Positions 53,115 through 61,884 are shown, counted from the first letter of the stretch. The stretch is DNA of 64,000 nucleotides from CAZWDL01 sp964632995 (GCA_964632995.1 CAZWDL010000023.1:8525-72524), one strand, 5' to 3'. Notes: generated by a model from the sequence alone, not told the origin. Translations and numbers: made by a program.

Positions 53115-53798
53115 TTAACGCATGGCGCTGGGCGGCTTCCCATAGGTTTGTGTAAAGATTCTGGAAAAATAGCGGGAGGTATTGCCGGCGGTATTGAAAT
53201 GCTCTATTCCACTTATGAAAAAGTAGTTATCACTGCCTCTGATCTGAATAGTGGGAGACATACCCAGGGGCGTTATCCACAGGTTACTCTTTTGGCCGGC
53301 ATTAATCGTTTGCATGCGGGAGCGCAGCGACGTTTGTGCCGGTACGCTGCTGGAGATTTTCAACTCATAAGATTGATGATCCTCAGTGTCTAATTGCAGG
53401 CGATGCAGCCTGGTGGAAGAGAACCGTAGCTCTTTTGAATTGCCGGCCGGCTGCCATAGGCTCAGCGGTGCGGCATCACCGCTGCCGGAGGTCGAAAAAA
53501 GCCGGTCGCTGCGTAGAGTTGAGGCGTGAAGCCGGTAGATAGCCCCCTGGCGCCGGTGAGAAGAAAGCCCCGTGGGACGTGCTGTGTATTTTTTGAAGAA
53601 GGTGAAATCGTAGCCGTCATAGCGGTATAAGCCATTGGTAGAGCCCAGCCAAAGAAATCCTTTCTGATCCTGTAACATCTTGTTGAAGGACATGCCCATT
53701 CCGTAGGCAGGACCGAAGTATGTCCACTTATACTGGGATTGGGCGCCAACTTCCGAAGCACTGTGCAGTACCACCAAAACCCAGATTACCCGGTGCAT
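53115..53798 (-). pseudogene. Internally collapsed hybrid two-component regulator remnant
   Basis: An open frame of 227 codons with the two ends of a much larger protein. Residues 1-60 (MHRVIWVLVVLHSASEVGAQ signal peptide, then FNKMLQDQKGFLWLGSTNGL and YRYDGYDFTFFKKY) are the first propeller blade of a Bacteroidota hybrid sensor/regulator. The last 25 residues (NTSRYFSRIFTQTYGKPPSA then MR) are the end of its AraC output domain. The roughly 140 residues between match neither propeller, kinase nor receiver modules. Full-length relatives are near 1300 residues. The frame could still be translated, but the protein cannot signal. Confidence 0.65.
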
Positions 53799-53990
53799 CA
53801 GGTTCCGGTTGATTTGTCGTAAGGCTTCATCTTCAGGCAACAGCTGTTCTGCCTGATGCGCCTCGAAGGTGTGGGCGTTCCGTTTTTCGCCGTTCTGATA
53901 TCCCCAGAAGGGGTGCAAAAAAAGTAGTTTGAGATTGTTTGATCGTTCCGGGCAGTCCGGTCAACTTGGGTGAGAAAGTGCTTACCGGGT

Positions 53991-54209
53991 TTAATTTTCT
54001 TTGGTTCTTTCAATGTCAAACCCGGCATCTTCCACCGCTTCGATCACCTCTTCGACGGTTACTTCTTCCCCTTCCACGGTCAGAATTTTATCCGGGTTAT
54101 CGATATCCACCTGCCAGTTTTTGACGCCTTCCACATCGTTCAGGAAGTTGGTGACGGCACGTACACAATTATTGCAATTGATATTGGTCTTGAATTGTAA
54201 AACTTTCAT
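53991..54209 (-). CDS. Heavy-metal-associated (HMA) domain protein, copper chaperone-like
   Basis: A 72-residue cytoplasmic protein with the ferredoxin-like HMA fold: MKVLQFKTNINCNNCVRAVT holds the CxxC metal site, followed by the usual LNDVEGVKNWQVDIDNPDKI strand-loop and VEEVIEAVEDAGFDIE helix. The Met before the CxxC of typical CopZ (MxCxxC) is replaced by Asn, so the metal (Cu, Zn or other) is not certain. It is transcribed divergently from the TonB-dependent receptor, sharing a symmetric promoter region. Confidence 0.88.
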   Translation of the reverse strand: MKVLQFKTNINCNNCVRAVTNFLNDVEGVKNWQVDIDNPDKILTVEGEEVTVEEVIEAVEDAGFDIERTKEN

Positions 54210-54271
54210 GGTTCTGTTTTTATCATCAAGAAACATTAGACCCGTCCGGATAGTTGAATGGCCGGCGGCAG

Positions 54272-54295
54272 TGCAAAAATAATTCTATTTTTGCA
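54272..54295. promoter_or_regulatory. Symmetric divergent promoter/operator of HMA and TonB-receptor genes
   Basis: TGCAAAAATA (54272-54281), 4 bp, then TATTTTTGCA (54286-54295) form a perfect 10-bp inverted repeat. Each arm contains a TATTTTTG -7 box, one on each strand (minus 54274-54281, plus 54286-54293). It lies 63 bp from the HMA start and 107 bp from the receptor start. A dimeric regulator could bind here. Confidence 0.62.
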
Positions 54296-54402
54296 GCGCT
54301 GAGTTTCCTGCTGAGCATGTTTTTTTAGACAGCTGCCCAGAACGCTCAGGAGAGAGAATTGACAAGTTCCAAACCAGCTGACACAAGCATAAATGACCAT
54401 AC

Positions 54403-56688
54403 ATGCGGACACTCTCGATTTTGTTCCTTTTTGCAATAAGCACCTTCACCCTGAGCGCCCAAATTCGCGTACAGGGGAAAGTAGTGGATATTGACACCGG
54501 CGAGCCGGTTACCGGCGCCACCGTACGGGGCATAGGCAGCGGTGAAGGCACCTACACCGATGCCTACGGCAAGTTCAACCTGCGTACCTACGCCGAGGAG
54601 ATCCGCGTTTCTTTCATCGGGTATAAGCAACATACGATTACCAATTTTGAGGACGGCGACAACCTGCTCATCAAGTTGTCGCCGCTGAAGACAACCCTGG
54701 AGACGGCCGTCGTCACCGCCCGGCCTTCGCCGGTGGAGATGCGCACGCCCGCTCCCATGATGAAAATTCCGCCGCAGGCGCTGGAACGCGATAATGAAAC
54801 GAGCATCCAACCTGCGCTAAATCGTGTTACCGGCGTTTACATGCAAAGCGGCGCCCTTAATACCAACCGCATCACCATCCGTGGGGTCGGCAACCGCTCG
54901 CCTTTCGCCACCGCCAAAATCCGGGCTTACCTCGACGACATCCCGCTGACCAGCGGAGTGGGGGAGACTACCATCGAGGATCTCGACCTGAGCATTATTG
55001 ACGAGGTCACCGTCTGGAAAGGACCCACGGCCAGCACCTATGGCGCCGGGCTGGGCGGCATGATCCATCTGCATACGATCAAGGACCGGCCCGACCGGCA
55101 GTCTACCGCTTCCCTTACCACCACGGGCGGATCCTACGGCCTGTTTCGCGGCGTAGCCGACATCGATTACGTCAGCCCGGATAAAAGCGCCAATCTCTAC
55201 CTCAACTACAACCGTACCCATAGCGACGGCTACCGGGAAAACAATCAGTACGATCGTGAAGCGCTGACTGCCTACGGCCGCATCAGAGCCGGCAAGCGCG
55301 ATGTGACGAGCTTTATCGCCAATTTTACTTCCCTCAAAGCCTTCATCCCCAGTTCCATCAACCGGGAAGATTTTGAGAACAACCCCCGGATGGCGGCGCC
55401 GAACTGGGCGGCTATAGAGGGGTTTGAGGATAATAATAAGGTGCTGGTCGGCTTGTCCCACCGCCACGATTTTGTACGTGAGCCCTACGGCAAAACGCTG
55501 AGCAACGTCACCAGCCTGTTCACTACTCACCAAAACAACTACGAACCCCGTCCTTTCAATATACTACGGGAAGACAGCCGGACGGTGGGGTTCCGCAGCA
55601 CCCTGGAGTATCGTAATACCTACAAACGGCAACGCCCCAACCTGACGCTCGGCGTCGAGTTCTTCAACGAGCGCTACGACTGGCAAACCAACGAGATCGA
55701 CGATAATGCGCAGCTGGATACCCTGCTGAGTGACAACGAAGAGATCCGCCAGTACTACAACATTTTTGCGGAAGCCAACTACGACATTACCAAGAGCCTC
55801 TTCCTCACCGCCGGCGTCAACGTCAATGATACGCGGTACAACCTGACGGATCAATACCGACAGGACGGTATCAACCAATCGGGCACACAGGATTTCGACC
55901 TCGTCGTTTCACCCCGCGTCGGTCTCGGCTTTTATCTCATGTCGCGCATCATGGCCTTCACTACCATTAGCCACGGCTTCTCCCCGCCTACGCTGGAGGA
56001 AACGCTGAACCCCGACGGCTCCCTTAATAAAAGCATACAACCCGAAAAAGGCTGGAATTACGAGCTGGGGCTGCGCACCGACTACCTGCTGGATCGCATC
56101 ACCTTTGAATTCACCTGGTACACTATGAATATCCGCGACCTGCTGGTCGCCCGCCGTACCGCCGAGGATCAATTCGTCGGTATCAACGCCGGCCAGACCC
56201 GGCACCGCGGTCTGGAAATGCTGTTGCGCTACCGCCTCAATGACTGTCTCGAACTGTGGGGCAGCTGGACCAAAGCCAACTATACCTTTGAGGATTTTGT
56301 CGACGGCGAAGACGACTTCAGCGGCAATCAACTGACCGGACAGCCACCCCACCACGTCAACGCCGGGATCGACCTGAATACGGAGTTCGGCCTCTACGGC
56401 TATCTCACCTACGAATTCGTCGATGCCTTCCCGCTTAACGACGCTAATACGACTTTCACGGACGCCTACCAGGTGATGAACCTCCGCCTGGGCTATCGAA
56501 CCGATATCGGTCGCCGCTTCGGCCTCGATCTCTACGCGGGGCTCAATAACCTCTGGGACGAAAAATACGCTTCTATGGTGCAGATCAACGCCGCTTCCTT
56601 CGGCGGCGCGGCGCCGCGCTATTTATACCCCGGCCTGCCAATAAATGGGTACGGCGGGGCGAAGTTGAAGTACCGCTTTGGGAAGTGA
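54403..56688 (+). CDS. TonB-dependent outer-membrane receptor
   Basis: A 761-residue receptor with a signal peptide (MRTLSILFLFAISTFTLSAQ), a carboxypeptidase-regulatory-like domain (about 20-95: RVQGKVVDIDTGEPVTGATV), a plug domain (about 105-230: LNRVTGVYMQSGALNTNRIT, TVWKGPTASTYGAGLGGMIH) and a 22-strand barrel ending in an aromatic-rich C-terminus (GGAKLKYRFGK). It imports a large ligand, such as a metal chelate, using TonB energy. The divergent HMA chaperone suggests a metal, perhaps copper, but this is inference. A tandem repeat starts 7 bp after the stop. Confidence 0.93.
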   Translation: MRTLSILFLFAISTFTLSAQIRVQGKVVDIDTGEPVTGATVRGIGSGEGTYTDAYGKFNLRTYAEEIRVSFIGYKQHTITNFEDGDNLLIKLSPLKTTLETAVVTARPSPVEMRTPAPMMKIPPQALERDNETSIQPALNRVTGVYMQSGALNTNRITIRGVGNRSPFATAKIRAYLDDIPLTSGVGETTIEDLDLSIIDEVTVWKGPTASTYGAGLGGMIHLHTIKDRPDRQSTASLTTTGGSYGLFRGVADIDYVSPDKSANLYLNYNRTHSDGYRENNQYDREALTAYGRIRAGKRDVTSFIANFTSLKAFIPSSINREDFENNPRMAAPNWAAIEGFEDNNKVLVGLSHRHDFVREPYGKTLSNVTSLFTTHQNNYEPRPFNILREDSRTVGFRSTLEYRNTYKRQRPNLTLGVEFFNERYDWQTNEIDDNAQLDTLLSDNEEIRQYYNIFAEANYDITKSLFLTAGVNVNDTRYNLTDQYRQDGINQSGTQDFDLVVSPRVGLGFYLMSRIMAFTTISHGFSPPTLEETLNPDGSLNKSIQPEKGWNYELGLRTDYLLDRITFEFTWYTMNIRDLLVARRTAEDQFVGINAGQTRHRGLEMLLRYRLNDCLELWGSWTKANYTFEDFVDGEDDFSGNQLTGQPPHHVNAGIDLNTEFGLYGYLTYEFVDAFPLNDANTTFTDAYQVMNLRLGYRTDIGRRFGLDLYAGLNNLWDEKYASMVQINAASFGGAAPRYLYPGLPINGYGGAKLKYRFGK

Positions 56689-56694
56689 GGCAAA

Positions 56695-56815
56695 GTGGAA
56701 GTCGGAAGTCGGAAGTCGGAAAGCGGAAGTCGGAAGTCGGAAAGCGGAAGTCGGAAGTCGGAAGTCGGAAAGTGGAAGTCGGAAAGCGGAAGTCGGAAGT
56801 GGGAAAGCGGAAAGC
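56695..56815. repeat. Tandem heptamer-type repeat (GGAAGTC/GGAAAGC)
   Basis: About 120 bp of GGAAGTC and GGAAAGC units in irregular order, roughly 17 units with GGAAGTG variants. It lies directly after the TonB receptor stop and 150 bp before the next gene. Because the unit is 7 bp, all frames stay open on both strands, producing spurious peptides; it is not coding. Confidence 0.85.
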
Positions 56816-56969
56816 TTATTCGTCCCGGCGCCCTAGGGCGCGGAAAAAGTGGGTCCAAGCCGACTTATGGGGAATCAGTACGCTTTTAGCAGAGCCTGAA
56901 AACCCTTCTCCTCCTTACTTGTTAGTACTGGGATAGTCAATACAACTACAACGGACAAGTACTACGTTC

Positions 56970-57863
56970 ATGGACATACGCTATATCGAGGGGAAAGACA
57001 TTGACAAGGTGAAGTGGAACAGCTGCGTGCACTACGCCAACAACGGCAACATATTCGGCTACATGTGGTATCTCGACTTTGTCGGGAAGCACTGGGATGC
57101 GCTGGTGGAGGGCGATTACGAATCCGTCTTCCCATTGGTCTGGCGTGAGGGCTGGCTGGGGCAGCGGGAGTTATACCAGCCGGAGCTGATGCGGGCGATG
57201 GGGGTTTACAGCATTAACGTACTCTCACAGGCAAGGCTGCGGCATTTTCTGGAAGCCATCCCCGATGAATTCCGGCTGATAGATATCAATCTCAATGAAC
57301 AGAATCAGCCGCCGGAAGCGCTGGATTTCAAAAAGGAGGAGTACATCAATCATCAGTTGCTGCTCAATAATCCGTACGAGATACTATCGGAAGGCTTTTC
57401 AGATGAGATGAAAAAGCAGTTGGAAATTGCAGAAGATGCCGGCATTGTCACTACGACTAGTTTAAAGCCGGAGACCATCGCCGCTTTTTACCGGCAGCAC
57501 ACTACGGACCGGAATAAGGAGCGCAATTTTCACACCCTTCAGCGCATCATGTACAACGTGCTGCACCGGGGCTGGGGCTATGCCGTAGGTGCCTACCTGC
57601 CCGACGGAGAGTTGGTGGCTGTCAATTTTTACATCTACAGCCACGGTAAGGTCATGAGCCTGACACCGCTGCAATCGCCGGCCGGCGCAAAGGTTCACGC
57701 CCTGCCTTTTCTTTTCAATATGCTGATCCGCTCGCACGGCAACCGCCCCCTGGTCCTCGACTTCAATACGGAGGAAGCAAATAAACTGGCGCGCGCTTTC
57801 GGAGCGCTGCCGAATAGGTACTACCGGGTTCGGCGGAATAAGCGGGTACTGGGGATTATTTAA
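56970..57863 (+). CDS. FemAB/GNAT-like acyltransferase-fold protein, hypothetical
   Basis: A 297-residue soluble protein with the look of a double GNAT (FemAB-like) fold: the second half contains ETIAAFYRQHTTDRNKERNF, YAVGAYLPDGELVAVNFYIY and FLFNMLIRSHGNRPLVLDFN then EEANKLARAFGALP, the pattern of the acetyltransferase core. The first half is divergent (NIFGYMWYLDFVGKHWDALV resembles the FemAB opening). Found in Bacteroidota; the substrate is unknown, with cell-wall or lipid modification possible. Converges with truA. Confidence 0.7.
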   Translation: MDIRYIEGKDIDKVKWNSCVHYANNGNIFGYMWYLDFVGKHWDALVEGDYESVFPLVWREGWLGQRELYQPELMRAMGVYSINVLSQARLRHFLEAIPDEFRLIDINLNEQNQPPEALDFKKEEYINHQLLLNNPYEILSEGFSDEMKKQLEIAEDAGIVTTTSLKPETIAAFYRQHTTDRNKERNFHTLQRIMYNVLHRGWGYAVGAYLPDGELVAVNFYIYSHGKVMSLTPLQSPAGAKVHALPFLFNMLIRSHGNRPLVLDFNTEEANKLARAFGALPNRYYRVRRNKRVLGII

Positions 57864-57887
57864 TCCGGATTCCCGGGCTTTTTTCCA

Positions 57888-58655
57888 TTATTCCATTCCA
57901 CTATCTTTTAATCCTTCGATCCCTTTATACCGGACCTCACACAAGTACAACCCCTCCGGTGGCGCACTTTCCGCCCGTTGCAGCAGCTTCTGCTGGTTAA
58001 GCGCCTGCCGTACGGTATCCAATTCAATTGCTCCCGTACCTACATTGATGCACATGCCTACGATAAGGCGCACCATGCCCCGCAGGAAGCGATCGGCGGA
58101 GATGTGGAAGATCAGATTGTGTAGGTCCACCTGTTCCCACTCGGCGCGGGTGAGATCGCAACGCATGGTTTTGGCGTCGGTATTGCTGCGGCAAAAGGTG
58201 TAGAACGCCTCGTATTGGAGCAGCAGTTGGGCAGCAGCCTGCATGCGATTGAAATCGGGACGCTGGGGATAGGGATAGTAGGTGACGGTCTGTTGGCGGA
58301 AAGGATCCTTGCGGAAGCTGAGGTAATAGGCATAGCTGCGGCGCGTGGCGTCGAAGCGGGCGTGGGCCCCGGACGCTACTTTTGAAATCGTGTAGAAAAC
58401 GATATCCCGGGGTAAAACTTTATTTAAGCGGTGCAGGAAATTCCGGGGGAAGTCGCCCTCGTAATCGAAATGCAGGAAATACTGGCTGGCGTGCACACCG
58501 GTGTCGGTACGGCCACAGCCGACTACTTGGATGGATTGCCGCAGTATTAAGGAGAGCGTTTCCTCGATGACCTGCTGCACGCTGATCTGCCCGGGCTGTC
58601 GCTGCCAGCCGTGATATGCGGCGCCGTTGTAAGCAATTTCTGCAAAGTAGCGCAT
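57888..58655 (-). CDS. truA: tRNA pseudouridine(38-40) synthase TruA
   Basis: Isomerises uridines 38-40 in the anticodon stem-loop of tRNAs. 255 residues. The catalytic Asp lies in VVGCGRTDTGVHASQYFLHF; the N-terminal EIAYNGAAYHGWQRQPGQIS and the C-terminal RFLRGMVRLIVGMCINVGTG are typical. The ATG at 58655 starts directly with MRYFAEIAYNG; upstream in-frame sequence overlaps the terminator hairpin and is not coding. Confidence 0.95.
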   Translation of the reverse strand: MRYFAEIAYNGAAYHGWQRQPGQISVQQVIEETLSLILRQSIQVVGCGRTDTGVHASQYFLHFDYEGDFPRNFLHRLNKVLPRDIVFYTISKVASGAHARFDATRRSYAYYLSFRKDPFRQQTVTYYPYPQRPDFNRMQAAAQLLLQYEAFYTFCRSNTDAKTMRCDLTRAEWEQVDLHNLIFHISADRFLRGMVRLIVGMCINVGTGAIELDTVRQALNQQKLLQRAESAPPEGLYLCEVRYKGIEGLKDSGME

Positions 58656-58737
58656 GGTGAAGGTAGCAGTTATGTTTGCAGAAGCAAAGGTACTGATTAC
58701 CGGGGGAGATAGAAAGTCAGGAGGAAGTCGTATAGAA

Positions 58738-58763
58738 AGCACCCGTGAGGCCTCACGGGTGCT
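58738..58763 (-). terminator. Perfect palindrome, terminator of the DoxX-like gene
   Basis: A 26-bp perfect palindrome with half-site AGCACCCGTGAGG, 41 bp beyond the DoxX-like stop on the minus strand, followed by TTCTATACG. The long G+C-rich stem suggests transcription termination or a protein-binding site between that gene and truA. Confidence 0.62.
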
Positions 58764-58803
58764 CCCAGGTAAGTCTATCGTTTGGGTTAGGGCTTTATGC
58801 AAA

Positions 58804-59166
58804 TCAGCCGATAACGGCGGGGTCTTTCGAAGCGCTGCGAGCGTACATCATGGCGGCGCCGGCTAGGGCAAGGTCTTTGAGCATGCTACTCATGGAAGAC
58901 TGGTCACCGTCCATAGCGCCGGGCAGGTGCACCAGCAGGGCGGTCAGCAGTAGGAAGAGGGCCAGTAGTGTACCGGCGAGCTTGTCAAGTTTTCCGATGA
59001 GTATACTAATGGTAGCGGCGATAAGAGCTACGCCGGTGAGATACACCAAAAAGGTGCTGCCGAAGGCCATGCCGGCCATTCCCTGGGCATTCATAAAGTG
59101 AAAAACGCCGAAAACAGCGAAAGGAATCGCGTACAGGTACTTGCCAATGCTTAGAATCGCATTCAT
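58804..59166 (-). CDS. DoxX-like small membrane protein
   Basis: A 120-residue protein with four hydrophobic helices, typical of DoxX/DoxD-like proteins: LYAIPFAVFGVFHFMNAQGM (start), FGSTFLVYLTGVALIAATIS, LLALFLLLTALLVHLPGAMD, and LKDLALAGAAMMYAR. The HLPGA and KDLALAGAA pieces are family hallmarks. Roles in redox or quinone-linked processes are proposed for relatives. It appears monocistronic. Confidence 0.86.
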   Translation of the reverse strand: MNAILSIGKYLYAIPFAVFGVFHFMNAQGMAGMAFGSTFLVYLTGVALIAATISILIGKLDKLAGTLLALFLLLTALLVHLPGAMDGDQSSMSSMLKDLALAGAAMMYARSASKDPAVIG

Positions 59167-59314
59167 AAGTAATGTTTTTTGTTTGATTAATGCAATGTTT
59201 GTTGTGTAGACACTTAATGTTTAAAAGTACAGTTTGTCTCGGTGTTCAGGGAATATAGCAGAATTTTTTTTGGTGAATGACCTTTTTGGCGACAGTTAAG
59301 ATAATAAAAAAATA

Positions 59315-59352
59315 AAAACTCCTTGCAGAATTTTAAATCTACAAGGAGTTTT
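59315..59352 (-). terminator. Rho-independent terminator of clpX
   Basis: An 11-bp perfect stem (AAAACTCCTTG at 59315-59325, CAAGGAGTTTT at 59342-59352) with a 16-nt loop. On the minus strand it lies 41 bp after the clpX stop and runs into TATTTTTTTAT. Confidence 0.85.
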
Positions 59353-59393
59353 CGGTGAAAGGTCTTAAAATAATATCCGGCCGGGATACGTGC

Positions 59394-60647
59394 TTATGCC
59401 GCTTTAAGTTTGCTGAGTTTGGAGCGGCTGAGTTTTTTGGCGGCGTAGTCGGCGGTAATTTCGTAAGTTTTGACACTTCCTTTTTTGGAAGGCAGATCGA
59501 ACATAGCATCGGTCATGATCGCTTCGCAAATGGAGCGCAGACCGCGGGCACCCAGCTTGAAATCGAGGGCCTTTTGTGCGATGTACTCGATGGCGTCCTC
59601 GCTGAAGGACAGCTGAATACCCTCCAGTTCAAAGAGTTTTTGATACTGGCGCATCAGCGAGTTCTTCGGCTCGATAAGGATGCGTTTCAGGGCATCGACA
59701 TCGAGGGGGTCCAGGTAGGTGAGCACGGGCATGCGGCCGATGAGTTCGGGGATGAGGCCGTAGCTTTTCAGATCCTGATGGGTAATATACTGGAGGATAT
59801 TCTCCCGGTCGATCTCTTCAATGTCCTCGGATTTAAAGCCGATGACCTGTGTATTGAGCCTGCGGGCGATATTTTTCTCGATACCATCAAAGGCGCCGCC
59901 GCAAATGAAGAGGATATTTTCGGTATTGACTTTGACCAGCTTCTGTTCGGGGTGTTTGCGTCCGCCCTGAGGGGGCACGCTGACATCGGTACCTTCCAGC
60001 ATTTTGAGCAGTGCCTGTTGTACACCTTCCCCGGACACATCGCGTGTAATCGAGGGGTTATCGCTTTTGCGGGCGATCTTATCGAGCTCATCGATGTAGA
60101 CGATGCCGCGTTCAGCGGCTTCGACATCGTAATTGCACACCTGCAACAAGCGGCTGAGGATGCTTTCCACATCTTCCCCGACGTAGCCGGCTTCAGTGAA
60201 GACGGTGGCGTCCACGATGGCGAAGGGCACATTGAGGAATTTGGCGATAGTTTTCGCCAGCAGCGTTTTTCCCGTACCGGTGTGGCCGACGAAAAGGATG
60301 TTCGACTTTTCAATCTCTATTTCATCCTGTCGGGGTTGCCGCAGGCGTTTGTAGTGGTTATAGACGGCAACGGAGAGGTATTTTTTAGCTTCGGTTTGTC
60401 CGATGACGAACTGATCGAGGTGCCCTTTAATTTCATGGGGCGTGACATTCTCGGGTAGCAGAAAGTCTCCATTCTTATCCTCCGGCCGTTTGCGGCCGTA
60501 GAGTTCTTCTTCGATGATTTCTCCGGCCTGCTCAACACAGACTTCGCAGATGTGCCCGTCAATGCCGGCAATCAGGATGAGGGCCTCTGCTTTATCTCTT
60601 CCGCAAAACGAGCATCGGTAGTTCTGCTTATTACTTCGTCGCATCAT
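59394..60647 (-). CDS. clpX: ATP-dependent Clp protease ATP-binding subunit ClpX
   Basis: AAA+ unfoldase that delivers substrates to ClpP. 417 residues. N-terminal C4 zinc-binding domain (CSFCGRDKAEALILI, HICEVCVEQAG), Walker A GHTGTGKT, Walker B GIVYIDELDKIAR, pore and sensor regions with KRILIEPKNSLMRQYQKLFE, and LGARGLRSICEAIM. The start codon is one of two adjacent ATGs. Third in the tig-clpP-clpX cluster. Confidence 0.97.
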   Translation of the reverse strand: MMRRSNKQNYRCSFCGRDKAEALILIAGIDGHICEVCVEQAGEIIEEELYGRKRPEDKNGDFLLPENVTPHEIKGHLDQFVIGQTEAKKYLSVAVYNHYKRLRQPRQDEIEIEKSNILFVGHTGTGKTLLAKTIAKFLNVPFAIVDATVFTEAGYVGEDVESILSRLLQVCNYDVEAAERGIVYIDELDKIARKSDNPSITRDVSGEGVQQALLKMLEGTDVSVPPQGGRKHPEQKLVKVNTENILFICGGAFDGIEKNIARRLNTQVIGFKSEDIEEIDRENILQYITHQDLKSYGLIPELIGRMPVLTYLDPLDVDALKRILIEPKNSLMRQYQKLFELEGIQLSFSEDAIEYIAQKALDFKLGARGLRSICEAIMTDAMFDLPSKKGSVKTYEITADYAAKKLSRSKLSKLKAA

Positions 60648-60756
60648 TTCTCTTTTGATCTTTAAACCGCCCGGTTGTTTTTGAGGGACGCCTGCCTGTG
60701 TTGGTGTTCTGCCAGGCCAACCGGTGCGAAAGAAGGCGTCTTATGTGAGGTGGGCG

Positions 60757-60764
60757 CAAAATTA
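60757..60764 (-). promoter_or_regulatory. -7 box TAATTTTG upstream of clpX
   Basis: The complement of 60757-60764 reads TAATTTTG, 110 bp before the clpX start in the 209-bp clpP-clpX gap, suggesting clpX can be transcribed separately. Confidence 0.45.
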
Positions 60765-60856
60765 CGGACTTTTTCGGGCAAGGGCCCAGGGAAAGATGTA
60801 CGGAGTTCAGAGTTTAACATTTACTTGTCGAACTCCGAACACCTTACCTGCAAGAT

Positions 60857-61564
60857 TTATTCCTCTTTTTTCGCACTGCTGCGCTCCAGGACTTCGTCGA
60901 CGAGGCCGTATTCTTTGGCCTCCTTAGCTTTCATCCAGTTATCGCGGTCGCAGTCTTCTTCAATTCTGTCATAAGGCTGACCGGAATGTTCGGCCAGGAT
61001 TTCGTACAGCGCTTTTTGCTGTTCCTTAATGAGTTCGTAGTAGATCTCCATTTCGGTGACCTGCCCCTGCATGCCGCCCAGCGGCTGGTGGATCATCACG
61101 CGGCTGTGATGCAGACAGGTGCGCTTGCCTTTGGTGCCGGCAGCCAGCAGCACGGCGCCCATGGAGGCGGCCAGCCCTGTACAGATGGTGCCGATATCAG
61201 GCGATACGTACTGCATGGTGTCATAAATGCCCAGCCCGGAGATAACCGAGCCGCCGGGGCTGTTGATGAACATTTGCACATCGCGCTTGGGATCCGTGGA
61301 TTCCAGGAAGAGCAGTTGCGCCTGCACCACGTTGGCGACGTAGTCGTTGATCGGTACGCCCAGGAAGATAATGCGGTCCATCATCAAACGGGAGAAGACA
61401 TCCAGACCGACAATATTCATCTGGCGCTCTTCGATAACATTAGGGGTAAATGCGTGAATATTAGGAACGGTAGGGGCTGTTTTTTCCGCGTACTTTTCCA
61501 GGTGCATGCTACTCATACCAAGGTGCCTGGTAGCATACTTCATGAACTCGTCTTTGTGAAACAT
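60857..61564 (-). CDS. clpP: ATP-dependent Clp protease proteolytic subunit ClpP
   Basis: Serine protease that forms the barrel of ClpXP. 235 residues. Catalytic Ser134 in TGLAASMGAVLLAAGTKGKR, His159 in SRVMIHQPLGGMQGQ, and the conserved Asp in the EEDCDRDNWM helix region. FINSPGGSVISGLGIYDTMQ is the oxyanion strand. The N-terminal extension is about 25 residues longer than in E. coli; an internal Met at residue 8, 17 or 20 might be the true start or a processing site. Confidence 0.96.
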   Translation of the reverse strand: MFHKDEFMKYATRHLGMSSMHLEKYAEKTAPTVPNIHAFTPNVIEERQMNIVGLDVFSRLMMDRIIFLGVPINDYVANVVQAQLLFLESTDPKRDVQMFINSPGGSVISGLGIYDTMQYVSPDIGTICTGLAASMGAVLLAAGTKGKRTCLHHSRVMIHQPLGGMQGQVTEMEIYYELIKEQQKALYEILAEHSGQPYDRIEEDCDRDNWMKAKEAKEYGLVDEVLERSSAKKEE

Positions 61565-61686
61565 GGTTTTTCAAAATTTTAGTTTGGTCTTAAAAATGCG
61601 TGGGCCTACTGGGAATCTGCTCCGATACGGAAATACCACTTTGTGTTCCTGTTTTTCAGAACCGTCCTGGCCGGTTTCGCAAATAT

Positions 61687-61694
61687 CAAACATA
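61687..61694 (-). promoter_or_regulatory. -7 box TATGTTTG upstream of clpP
   Basis: The complement of 61687-61694 reads TATGTTTG, 123 bp before the clpP start in the tig-clpP gap of 320 bp. Confidence 0.42.
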
Positions 61695-61806
61695 ATAACA
61701 ACTAGCCTGTAAAGGGGTTGAATACATTGAAAATTTTCCTGAGAAAGCGCGAGATGCGAGGACTGCTGTCCAGGCGCCGGCTTCCTTCCCAGCTTCCGGA
61801 AACAGG

Positions 61807-61840
61807 AACAGGAGGTTTTCACCCGGTGAAGCCTCCTGTT
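61807..61840. terminator. Hairpin between tig and clpP
   Basis: A stem of at least 9 bp (AACAGGAGG at 61807-61815 with CCTCCTGTT at 61832-61840), extended by TTTTCACC/GGTGAAG pairing. It is 44 bp after the tig stop. On the minus strand the following bases are CCTGTTTCC, a weak T-tract; on the plus strand TTTCCTTTC follows. Confidence 0.6.
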
Positions 61841-61884
61841 TTTCCTTTCATTCTCTGATCCCTAAGCGTATGACTGCTCAGTCG

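Noticed and set aside
56619..56936. Overlapping peptides rich in SEVGKRK or DFRLPLS repeats on both strands
   Set aside because: Produced by the 7-bp tandem repeat, which is open in every frame; not genes.
59355..60458. Long open frame (367 codons) on the plus strand
   Set aside because: It is exactly antisense to clpX, whose family motifs are unmistakable; the open frame follows from its codon bias.
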